NCBI GenBank assembly: GCA_007922305.1
Contig: ML677348.1
Coordinates: forward strand, 23,405,146 to 23,469,145
Direction of reading: 5' to 3'
DNA: 64,000 nt
From: Dermatemys mawii
Taxonomy: Eukaryota; Chordata; Testudines; Dermatemydidae
Every line of letters starts with the position of its first letter. The first letter of the stretch is position 1. Both the position numbers and the translations under genes were made by a program. Of this stretch, positions 21,701-29,935 are shown one piece after another. Below the pieces are notes generated by a model. It had not been told where the DNA came from. It saw only the letters and a list, made by a program, of their open reading frames with translations, and ran no database searches.

Positions 21701-22515
21701 TCTGAATTTCTCTTGCTTCAACTTGCAGCCACTGGATCTCGTTATATCCTTGTCTGCTAGATTGAAGAGCCCAATATTAAATTTTTGTTCCCCATGTAGG
21801 TACTTATAAATTATGATCAAGTCATCCCTTAACCTTCTCTTTGTTAGTCTCAGGGAGCTCAGTCTAGGTTGTCACTCTAAGCCTGGCATGTTTTCCAGTC
21901 CTTCAATCATTCTCGTGACTCTTCTCTGACCCCTCTTCAATTTACCAACATCCTTCTTGAAGTGTGGATATCAGAACTGAACATGTTATTCCAGTGATGC
22001 TTTCTGTTTCAAGACACAGTTTCCTTGCTCATCAGGGTCAGAATTTCTCCCCAAAACACACCCATGCACACAAACACAAACACCCCCATATGCCCACAGA
22101 GCTCCACTATTATAACTCAACACACTTTGTGAACCATTTTCTCCTGGAACGAAACAAGAAGGTAGTCTCCATTTTGTTTAATCACAAGCTTTTCTCAGCC
22201 TTGCCCTACCAATGGACACCAACCACCCCAGATCAGACAATATTTCCTTGATTAGTTGGAGAAAATGTCACCTTTTGGTTAGTGCAATTTATATATTTTG
22301 TAAACACAAAGGAGAATTAGTTTTCCAGGGACTGAGCTGAGCCCAAATGAGCTCATGTCAGAAGTAAAAAAAAATCATTTATAAATTGTTCTGTTCCTTT
22401 TCCTTTTCATCTTCATTTGTCTTTGTTTCCAGCCCAGGGGAAGTGGGATGGCTGTGACTGCAACAAGAAGTTATCATTCATCTGCAGTTACAAACCCAAT
22501 TTGACCCCGCCTTAG
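15695..22515 (+). CDS. Secreted C-type lectin-like protein, PRG2/REG-like, 213 aa
   Basis: Five coding exons: 15695-15755, 17553-17776, 20136-20273, 21275-21410, 22433-22515; all introns GT...AG, phases 1,0,0,1, total 642 bp. Residues 1-20 form a signal peptide (MKSLPFLFLLLGVLVLPGLE). Residues 21-65 are a propeptide-like stretch with basic KRR at 28-30. The C-type lectin domain spans about 66-206: Cys70/Cys81 (long-form N-terminal pair), Cys98 in WAEAESVCQ, Cys180, Cys196 and Cys204 (FICSY). Cys66 and Cys194 are extra. FWTGG (133-137) and RWTDGS (146-151) are standard core motifs. EPN/QPD and WND calcium-sugar motifs are absent; residues 155-178 are instead hydrophobic and repetitive. Length (PRG2 is about 222 aa), propeptide and FICSY favour a PRG2/PRG3-like member; REG or eggshell lectin relatives are alternatives. 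The charge is near neutral, unlike eosinophil major basic protein. Secreted; ligand unknown. Confidence 0.88.
15756..17552 (+). other. Lectin intron 1
   Basis: 1,797 bp. Contains a tRNA-like stretch around 16,270-16,345 (listed separately) and a short G run near 16,160. No other exon seen. Confidence 0.8.
16268..16345 (+). repeat. tRNA-derived SINE head or tRNA relic
   Basis: TTTTAGCTCATGCTGTAGAAGC resembles a Pol III A box region, and GGTTCGATCC at 16,325-16,334 is a good B box. No cloverleaf with a full acceptor stem can be folded by eye, so this is more likely a SINE head or decayed tRNA than an active tRNA gene. Confidence 0.45.
17553..17776 (+). CDS. Lectin exon 2: propeptide and start of lectin domain
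   Basis: The acceptor TTTCTCATAG is followed by GT that completes Gly21. Codes residues 22-95, from DENPDVKRRD to QKTWAEAE, including Cys66, Cys70 and Cys81. Donor GTACCA is non-ideal but fits the phase-0 join to SVCQ in exon 3. Confidence 0.87.
19008..19925 (+). mobile_element. Solo LTR with nested MITE
   Basis: Begins TGTAGTGGGGTGGTTACC and runs to about GGGGGAGGCGCCA. Removing the nested element leaves about 620 bp, equal to the related 616-bp LTR at 34,380-34,995 in opposite orientation; shared pieces include the start and the CACTGCAGTCTGCCCC and GGAGCGGGG-like middle. No internal retroviral genes accompany it. The flanking 5 bases do not match, so the target duplication is lost or the right edge is imprecise. 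Confidence 0.68.
19175..19469. mobile_element. MITE nested in the solo LTR
   Basis: The left end is GGGCTTGGCTACA and the right end reverse-complements to GGGTTTGGCTACA, 12 of 13 matching. The ends resemble those of the Harbinger copy at 46.5 kb (GGGCATGGCTACA). The interior has AGCGCTTTAAAGCGCT and CAGGGGGGTGA...TCACCCCCCTG palindromes. The target duplication is not clear. Confidence 0.7.
20136..20273 (+). CDS. Lectin exon 3: lectin domain core
   Basis: 138 bp in phase 0, residues 96-141: SVCQRIAEGGHLTSI to FWTGGSNEK. Acceptor TTTTACCATGCAG, donor AAG|GTAAGT. The next AG two bases on would destroy the frame. Confidence 0.9.
20274..21274 (+). other. Lectin intron 3
   Basis: 1,001 bp, AT-rich, no recognised repeat or extra exon. 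Confidence 0.8.
21275..21410 (+). CDS. Lectin exon 4: altered long loop
   Basis: Residues 142-186 plus one base. Opens GTSLRWTDGSLPNF, then the segment RPLSSIFNVIGGIFNSIFNV (158-177), then RICLTLNLG with the third canonical Cys (Cys180). Acceptor TTTTCTGAAG, donor G|GTAAAG. Confidence 0.9.
21411..22432 (+). other. Lectin intron 4
   Basis: 1,022 bp, about half of it an antisense CR1 fragment. Confidence 0.8.
21490..21990 (-). mobile_element. CR1 LINE fragment in intron 4
   Basis: Minus-strand CR1: the minus strand reads ...NIGLFNLADKDITRSSGC and KQEKFRLEMRHKFLL, typical of the CR1 ORF2 C-terminal region, followed by the weak 3' tail toward 21,490. Confidence 0.8.
22433..22515 (+). CDS. Lectin exon 5: C-terminus
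   Basis: The acceptor TTTGTTTCCAG is followed by CC completing Ala187. Codes AQGKWDGCDCNKKLSFICSY then KPNLTPP and TAG at 22513-22515. WDG stands where sugar-binding lectins have WND. Confidence 0.9.
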
Positions 22516-23546
22516 CCTGCAACAGGAAGTCTATGCTGCTGATGAAATCTGACCACTTATGCTGCACTCGGAATGTCGTTCAGCCACAATTAATGAGTGA
22601 TTCTTTCATGTGATAAAAATCAAGATGTTGGTTTAAAAAAACCCAGAATGTTAACGCATATGATATAGAAAGAACAGAGTACAGTAGAAGAAATTAAAAA
22701 GTGATTTGCTTGTAGACTGCATTTAGAACACTGTAAAAAGGGTGCTATAAAAATAATTTCTGATTTGATCTGAATGCTTGATAAAATCAGTGCGCTGTTG
22801 GGCTTTTCCACAGGGGTTTCAAGAATATTCATGAGAGCTCTTAAATTATTAAATAATTACAAATCATTACAACATTACTCATTTCACCATTTAATCACAC
22901 CAATTCATACATTTTAAATCCTGGAAATTCTCCTTTCTTAATGTCAGATCAATCCAAGTAAAGTCAGTTGAAGGTTTTCAATTTTTAAGTAGTTAAATGG
23001 CTAGTTCATTGAACCGTAATAACCATAAAAAGAAGTACAAATCATATGGAATATGTATATCATTATACAGAGAGATGATACAGAGCTTTGTTACCTGCAT
23101 GGGATGGCATTTTGTTAAGTGAAGCAAAACTTGTTATTATGGCATATATGTTAAAATGACTAAACATTATACATTACTGTGGTCTGTGTAAACAAACATC
23201 ACTTTGTTGTTCTTAATTATAAGTTACTGTATTGCTTTTGACTCATTAGTTAATTGTAAGTTCTTACTGTAATTGTGTCTCTCCCTGAAACATGTAAGTA
23301 ACTGGCAAACCTTCACAGAATCCCAGAAGACCAGTTGGATCATTCAGGTGATAATGGAGCATCTAGGTGAATACACTTTCCTTGGTATCAATGGTGGGAA
23401 CACTAACATAGGCCAACTACTAGCATTTTAATGTGTGTGTCATCTAAACCTGCTCAGAGGAAGACTTTGTGACATGGTGGTAACAATACCAGTGCCTTAT
23501 CTATGCTAGAGTTCACTCTTTTGTTGTTTGCAGTGGTCGGAATAAA
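22516..23546 (+). other. Probable 3' untranslated region of the lectin gene
   Basis: After the TAG, a variant signal ATTAAA lies at 22693-22698 and a canonical AATAAA at 23541-23546. Either could end the transcript. The choice needs transcript data. Confidence 0.35.
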
Positions 23547-23592
23547 AGTGAGAAATGTTTTTAAATGCACGATTTTGCTGTAACATAATGTC

Positions 23593-23649
23593 CCTCAGTA
23601 TCAGTGGAGATACTTATAATAATTACAGGGTATGCCACTGATACTGAGG
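23593..23649. repeat. Perfect 15-bp inverted repeat
   Basis: CCTCAGTATCAGTGG (23593-23607) and CCACTGATACTGAGG (23635-23649) separated by 27 bp. It directly abuts the end of the next CR1 copy. Confidence 0.9.
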
Positions 23650-23985
23650 TGAACATCAGAATGGCCCTACTGAGTCAGACCAAAGGTCCATGTAGCCCAG
23701 TATCCTGTCTTCCGACAGTGGCCAATGCCAGGTGCCCCAGAGCGAATGGACAGAACAGGCAATCATCAAGTGATCCATCCCTATTGCCCATTCCCAGCTT
23801 CTGGCAAACAGAGGCTAGGGACACCATCCCTGCCCATCCTGGCTAATAGCCATTGATGGACCTTTCCTCCATGAATTTATTTAGTTCTTTTTTGAACCAT
23901 GTTATAGTTTTCACCGTCATAACATTATCTGGCAAGGAGTTCCACAAGTTGACTGTGTGTTGTGTGAAGAAATTCTTCACACATA
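23650..23985 (-). mobile_element. CR1 LINE 3' end, minus strand
   Basis: The plus strand reads CAGAATGGCCCTACTGAGTC, CCAAAGGTCCATGTAGCCCA and TTCTTTTTTGAACCATGTTA, the reverse of a CR1 3' region. The minus-strand frame gives NFFTQHTVNLWNSLPD and TWFKKELNKFMEE. Confidence 0.88.
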
Positions 23986-23989
23986 GAAG

Positions 23990-25182
23990 AAAATAATTTG
24001 TTGGGGAAAAGTCAACATGGTTTTTATAAAGGGAAATCATGCCTCATCAGTCTACTAGAATTATTTGAGGGGGTCAACAAGCATGTGGATAGGGGAGATC
24101 CAGTGGATACAGTGTACTTAGATTTCCAGAAAGCCTTTGGCAAGGTCCCTCACCAAAGGCTCTTAAACAAAGAAAGCTGTCATGGGATAAGAGGGAAAGT
24201 CCTTTCTTGAACTGGTAACTGGTTAAAAGACAGGAAACAAAGCGTCAGAAGAAATTGTCAGTTTTCAGAATGGAGGGAGGTAAATAGTCAAAAAAGCTAA
24301 GTGAATGGGAATCATTAAGAAAGGAATAGCTAATCAGACAGAAAATATCATATTGCCTCTATATAAATACATGGTATGCCCACATCTTGAATACTGCATG
24401 CAGATGTGGTCACCACATTTTTTTTAAAAAAAAAAGGACTTGGAAAAGGTTCAGAAAAAGGCAACAAAAATGATTAGGGGCATGGAACAGTTTTCATATG
24501 AGGGAGATAAATAAGTTTGGGATTTTTCATCTTGGAAAAGAGACAACTAAGGGGGATATGATTGAGGTCAATAAAATTATGACTGGTGTGGAGAAAGTAA
24601 ATAAAGAAGTTTTATTTACTCCTCATAACACAAGTAGTGGTCTCCAAATGAAATTAATAGGCAGCGGGTTTAAAACAAACAAAAGGAAGTATTTCTTCAC
24701 ACAACGCACAGTCAACCTGTAGAACTCCTTGCCAGAGAATGTTGTGAAGGCCAAGTCTATAACATGGTTCAAAAAAGAACTAAATAAGTTCCTGGAGGAT
24801 ACGTCCATCAATGACTATTAGCTAGGATAACCAGGGATGGGGTCCCTAGCCTCTGTTTGCCAGAATCTGGGAATGGGCAAGGGGAGATGGATCACTTGAT
24901 GATTGCCTGTTCTGTTCATTCCCTCTACGGCAGGTGGGATTGACCATTGTTGGAAGAGAGGATACTAGGCTAGACGTCAAGAATCAGAGGGGTAGCCATG
25001 TTAGTCTGGAATTGCAGAAGTGACAAGGAGTCCTGTGGCACCTAAAGACTAACTAAAGTATTAGAGCATAAGCTTTCGTGGGCTAATACCCACTTCGTCG
25101 GATGCATGCAGTCAGGCTAGATGGATGCATGCGGTTAGGCTAGATGGACCTTTGGTCTGACCCAGTATGGATGTTCTTATGT
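23990..25182 (+). mobile_element. CR1 LINE with RT fragment, interrupted
   Basis: Opens with the reverse transcriptase region (GKSQHGFYKGKSCLISLLE, VYLDFQKAFGKVPHQRLL), lacks a middle part, then continues through [22 protein letters not shown] text to the 3' tail GGACCTTTGGTCTGACCCAG. A short retroposon (24983-25112) sits just before the end. Frame broken; dead copy. Confidence 0.87.
24983..25112 (+). mobile_element. Short retroposon inserted in CR1
   Basis: Same family as the palindromic copy at 14.8 kb: ATCAGAGGGGTAGCCATGTT, GGAGTCCTGTGGCACC, GAGCATAAGCTTTCGTGGG, ATACCCACTTCGTCGGATGC. AGGCTAGA occurs on both sides (24,966 and 25,114), consistent with a target duplication. A 23-bp unit ATGCATGC(A/G)GT(C/T)AGGCTAGATGG is then tandemly repeated at 25,102-25,147. 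Confidence 0.8.
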
Positions 25183-25185
25183 AAT

Positions 25186-25450
25186 ACTTCCTTTTGTTTG
25201 TTTTAAACCTGCTGCCTATTAATTTTATTGGGTGACCCCTAGTTCCTGTGTTATGAGAAGGAGTAAATAACACTTCCTGATTTACTTTCTCCACATCAGT
25301 TATGATTTTATAGACCTCTATCATATCCCCACTTTGTTGTCTCTTTTCCAGTCTGAAAAGTCACAGTCTTATTAATCTTTCTCAGAGGGAAGCTGTTCCA
25401 TACCCCTAATAATTTTTGTTGTCTCTTCTTGTAACTGATGTTACATATTT
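25186..25450 (-). mobile_element. CR1 LINE fragment, minus strand
   Basis: The minus strand reads [16 protein letters not shown] and [19 protein letters not shown], the CR1 ORF2 C-terminal zone. It lies tail to tail with the previous plus-strand copy. Confidence 0.82.
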
Positions 25451-25584
25451 ATCCAAGGTCCATCATTCAGGGTGACCACTGTATTTCAGTAACATCATTA
25501 GTTTACTACATTGGCTACCTGCTATACCAAAATGACCTAACTGATTCAGTGTACCTGTGAGGTAAGTACTGTCAGTATTTTGGA

Positions 25585-25705
25585 GCGTGTGGTACAGATG
25601 GGAGACACAGAGACACACATAAAGGTTAAATAACTTTCCCATGATCATACAAGAAGTCAGTGGCAGAGTAGGTGTTTAGGACCCTTAGTCCTCATGCTCA
25701 GCCCA
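25585..25705. repeat. Ancient CORE/MIR-type SINE remnant
   Basis: ACAGATGGGAGACACAGAGA, TAACTTTCCCATGATCATAC and GTGGCAGAGTAGG follow the well-known MIR-like wording (test fluid of AAGTAACTTGCCCAAGGTCA type), strongly diverged. Confidence 0.45.
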
Positions 25706-26374
25706 CTAGACAGGGAAAAATCACTTTTTCCAACCCAAAGTGACTTTTTTTCCCCTTGTCAATTTGTTTACCTCAAAAGAGTGAGCTGACTGACTCGACT
25801 ATTTAATCCAGGCTTCCTGATTCACAAAGAACACCACGTTTCATTGTCAGCAACATGCCCTGTTCCTAGATCTTATTTTTGAACAACATCTCTGTCTTTA
25901 GAGGCCTGTGTTCTTAATACAGAAGAATAAAGATATAATAAAGAATAAAGATACAATGGTAATTTTATAATTTGGTAGCCAGAGCTTCTAGGATTCCATT
26001 AAAACATGGTGAATACCTGGGGGCAAATGGCTTAGGGTTTTCATACTAAATATGGAACTCCATATCTCCTGTGCTAATATGAACCATGCTGATAAAATCT
26101 GAAACCTGACCCACATCCAGCGGGTGACTAGTGAGCTATCTAAACTAATTCAGTGGGCTCAGTTCAGTTCCCAGTGACCATGTAGTCCACAACACTGAAA
26201 CCACCACCACAATTAGTAATAAGCATAATTAGCACTTTTTTAAAGGCCAGGACAGCAAAAGTATCAAGGTCACAGCCAGCAGGCACACACGCTGTACTAG
26301 TCTTATCCCTAGAGTAATGTTACATGGTACTTTTTAATCCATTCATCTCAGAGAACTTTACAAAGCAGTTTTTT

Positions 26375-26625
26375 GGCCCCATTTTACAGATGGGAGAAAA
26401 TGAGGTACATTGAGGTGAAATACCTAACGTGAATGATCACATAGAGAACCAAGGTCAGCGCTAGGATCTGTTCAGTGGTTAGAGCATTCATCAGAGATGG
26501 GGGTTCAATGCCCCCTTTCTGCCATAGCAGTGAAAGGATTTAAGCTGGGCTGTCCCACTTTTCAGGAGAGTGCTCTAATCACTAACCTGTGAGATATTCC
26601 GATGTAGGGTTCTTTCAGTCTCTCC
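26375..26625. repeat. tRNA-like SINE remnant with inverted partner
   Basis: TTCAGTGGTTAGAGCATTCA (26,471-26,490) followed by GGGGGTTCAATGCCCC (26,500-26,515) looks like a tRNA A box and B box. On the opposite strand, GGTTAGTGATTAGAGCACTC (26,588-26,569) repeats the A-box half, so the two arms face each other. The part before 26,465 has MIR-like text (ACAGATGGGAGAAAATGAGG). Confidence 0.5.
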
Positions 26626-27224
26626 TATTGAAGCTGTTCCAATGTGGATAAATATTTAAAGGGTGGCTGGAGTGGGGAAGGACAGGACCTTTTGTCTACT
26701 ACCTCCCAGGTGGGTTCCCTAGCCACTGAACTATATAGACTCTCTCTTGCCCAGTCATGTGCTCTTTCTTTAGCCACAATGGAACAACTTCAACAGGAGA
26801 GATTGAGCGTGCCCCAAATCAGAATATCTCATAGTGCACTCTCCTGAGACAAAGGACACCCCTCTTAAAATCCAGTTGAAGCTGGGTCTCCCATGCACAT
26901 TCTCTAACCACTTGCTAAAAGTTGTAAGGGAGACTTAGCACCATTTCCTTCCCTTCCCCCAAGCCCTGGGCTTTTTGTGAAATGAGGCAGGCAACTCACC
27001 TCAAGCAGCAGCTTCCTCCCAGCAGCCTAGGCTTAGGGGCCTCTCTCCAAGGGAGAAGCAGGGCCTAAGACATACCCCTTTCATTGGTTAGCCTAGAGTG
27101 CTGGGTTTTGTGGCTGGCATTCTTAGGCACACATCTCTCCCCATTCATTGCATAGAAAGCCTAGGCGGCTAACTCTGGTTTTGTGGATCACAGTGGTGTT
27201 TGCATGATTTTCTAGACCTCTACA

Positions 27225-27345
27225 AGTTAGGCACTGTGATGCTCAGCACTGCAACACCTAAGTCCCTTTATGGATCCCACCCTATGTGCTTATCTGCATC
27301 ATTAGACATCCTACTACCTTTGAAAATCAGGCCCTTAAGACATAT
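27225..27345. repeat. Ancient dispersed repeat copy
   Basis: Contains AAGTTAGGCACTGTGATGC and CCTTTGAAAATCAGGCCC, phrases shared with 15.3, 61.3 and 62.3 kb. Confidence 0.4.
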
Positions 27346-27544
27346 TGGCAGAGCAGCCTTGGGAAATCTCCCACATGCTGTAGCTATTCTATGGACAAAG
27401 GTCTTTAGTATCCAGGCAATAAATCCAATATCTTCCATGAGCACTGTGATAAAGCTATTTGTCCTTTTAATTCATTATTGCCTTTCCATGAGACTATGAA
27501 TTATTCTGTCTATAGACTGTGACATTGAACCATTATTAGTTTAT

Positions 27545-27660
27545 TTATAATTTATATTATAAATTATATAGGCCCTAATTAGGGACAGGGCCTCACTATA
27601 CTACATGCTATATAAACCCACAGAAAGATGTGGCTCCCAACCAAAGAGTTTACAATCTCA
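27545..27660. repeat. Ancient dispersed SINE-like copy
   Basis: CACTATACTACATGCTATAT and CCAAAGAGTTTACAATCTC resemble the copies near 10.7, 29.6 and 29.8 kb. Confidence 0.45.
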
Positions 27661-29559
27661 TTCATGAGCTGAGTGGTTGAGCTGACTAAGGAGCTAGGAT
27701 ATTATAGAGCTATGAACTAATTTGGTGTGGTGTTTTCCCAGACTTTGTTACAATGTCACCATCTCTCTTCTGAAATGTCTTCACTGTTTGTTCTCGTGTG
27801 GCAGTGGACAATGGGGCTGAGAGTGGAGGAGGGTGATTCCCTCCACAGAGGACTCATCTGAATGGTGTTTGTGGAAGTTACATCCAACTACTTGCAGAAA
27901 ATTTGAAGAGAAATGGGAGACAATACAACTGAACACAGCCCTACCGCCCTATCCAATCTCCAGTAGTTCCATGCTAGGGTTTTTTTTGTATTTTTTATAT
28001 ATTTTGGTTTTGTCTTATCAGTCGATCAGCCAATATGTTGGCCTACTAACCTGTAAAATCTGGCCCCTCAAGCTGTCAGTGACATTAGGTTAGTGGCTGT
28101 TTCTACAAGCAAATTGTCATTTCAGAGCTTTTCCTTCTTCCTACGATGCTGATTAATGCTTTTCTGAGAAGTATATAATACAATGAGAGCCTGACTTCCT
28201 AAGCTATGTACACACAATTGCGTCCCTTATTTGTGCATGCAAGTAAATTGGGTATATGTGGGCACAAATGGGCACTTAGACACATAACTACTTACTTGCA
28301 CATACAGTAACACACATACCTGAATTTTCAATTTGTATGCCTTTTTGCTTGTCTAGTTAATTTGCATGTGTAAGAACCTGATTTCACACACGATCACACA
28401 AGTTAGGTGTGCATTTGCAAATACGCAATTTTGAATAAATGCCATTCTTGGATAATCACAAGGAAAACTTTTTTTGTCAGATCACTACTCTTGTCTTGTA
28501 CTATCAAAAGCATAGAGTAATAGTGCATTAAAATGCCATAGATTTTGAGTAAAACATCCACAGGGGTCCACAAATGACCTAAATCAAGGACTCCCAATCC
28601 TATGGCATCATTTGCTTTATTGCCATAGAGATGATAAATGACCCCAATAACTGTCCCCACTTTGATCTAGTAAGAAACACGTAAACCCAGCCCTATTCTT
28701 TCTCAGGCAGGGAAGTGGTTTCTGCAGGCAGCCTACAGTTGGTCATGCTGAAAAAAGAGAATTCAGGTTAATTCAGCTTCAAAACCACTAAAATACACCG
28801 CAGAGCTCTCAGCAGCTTTAGACACAGCCTTCACCTCAAGAGACTAACAATTTTCTCCTTGCCTCATGGTAATGATTAATGCACAGGCTGAACTACACAA
28901 AGGGGTAATAAAATATCCCGTGAAGGTGTTGAAGGTGCTGCCACAGCTTTCCCAGTGAAGCAGCTTTCCCAGTACTGATAAGATACTGGCAGAGATAACG
29001 TATCTGTGAAGGTGGCACCGTGGAGAATGGCAAAAAGTAGAAAATAACACTTTCCAATTAATAGTCAGTAGCACTGGTAGCAGAACCCCTGCAGTACATG
29101 TTGAAGAAGCTAATTAGGAAAGGGACTGTATTAACAAAGAGAGGAGTATCTTTGACAATGCACCAGCAAAAAGGGAGAAAGCAAAAATGGACACAAGGAA
29201 GGATCCTGTCAGAGAAAAGGGGAATTGCTTAGGGGTCTGGGAGGAAACCTAACCTTTTTTGTCTCATGGTGCAGAGCTCCTTTGCTCATCTTATTGTGAA
29301 ATCAGGAGGAACTGACATTCTGAGTACTAGAGAGACAAGAAGACAGGGTCTTTCACTTTACTGCTTCTCTGGGGCCTCTCTACACAAGGGAAAAATTAGA
29401 AACCATTTCCAACAACGCTAACACTGGTTCAGCTGAACTAGGCCATGTTGGGAGTCCTAACATAACTGCTGGCCATCATTTGCTGCACCGTGCTGATTAG
29501 TCCTATTCCCAGCAGGGGCATTTGCTTAAAATGTTGTTAGCAGATACAGGTCAATCATG

Positions 29560-29660
29560 TATTTATAATATTATAGCACTTAGGAGCTCCAGTCATGGAC
29601 CAGGACCCTATTGTGCTACAAGCTGTACAAACGCAAAACAAAAAGAAAGTCCCTCTCAAT
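29560..29660. repeat. Ancient dispersed SINE-like copy
   Basis: TTATAGCACTTAGGAGCTCC, GGACCCTATTGTGCTACAAG and AGTCCCTCTCAATCTTA, a family widely seen in reptile genomes. Confidence 0.5.
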
Positions 29661-29824
29661 CTTAGCAGCAGCTGTTCAACTGAACCAGTGTTAGCAATGG
29701 AGGGAAATTTTCTCAAAAATATCCCTAATGTAGATAGAATTTACAAAGGGATCCTAGAAACTTGAGTTTGCTAGTTAATGTAAAAATGTATCCCATGAAT
29801 TCCCATTCTCCATCTTTGCACTTC

Positions 29825-29935
29825 ATAGTAGTAGTAATAATATTGGTGTTATCGTAATGCCCAAACAATACCAAGGCCCCATTGTGCTAGACACTGTAAA
29901 AATCACAAAACAAGGCAGTCTCTGCCCAGAAGGGC
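29825..29935. repeat. Ancient dispersed SINE-like copy
   Basis: AGGCCCCATTGTGCTAGACA and GCAGTCTCTGCCCAGAAGGG match the family at 29.6 kb. Confidence 0.5.
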
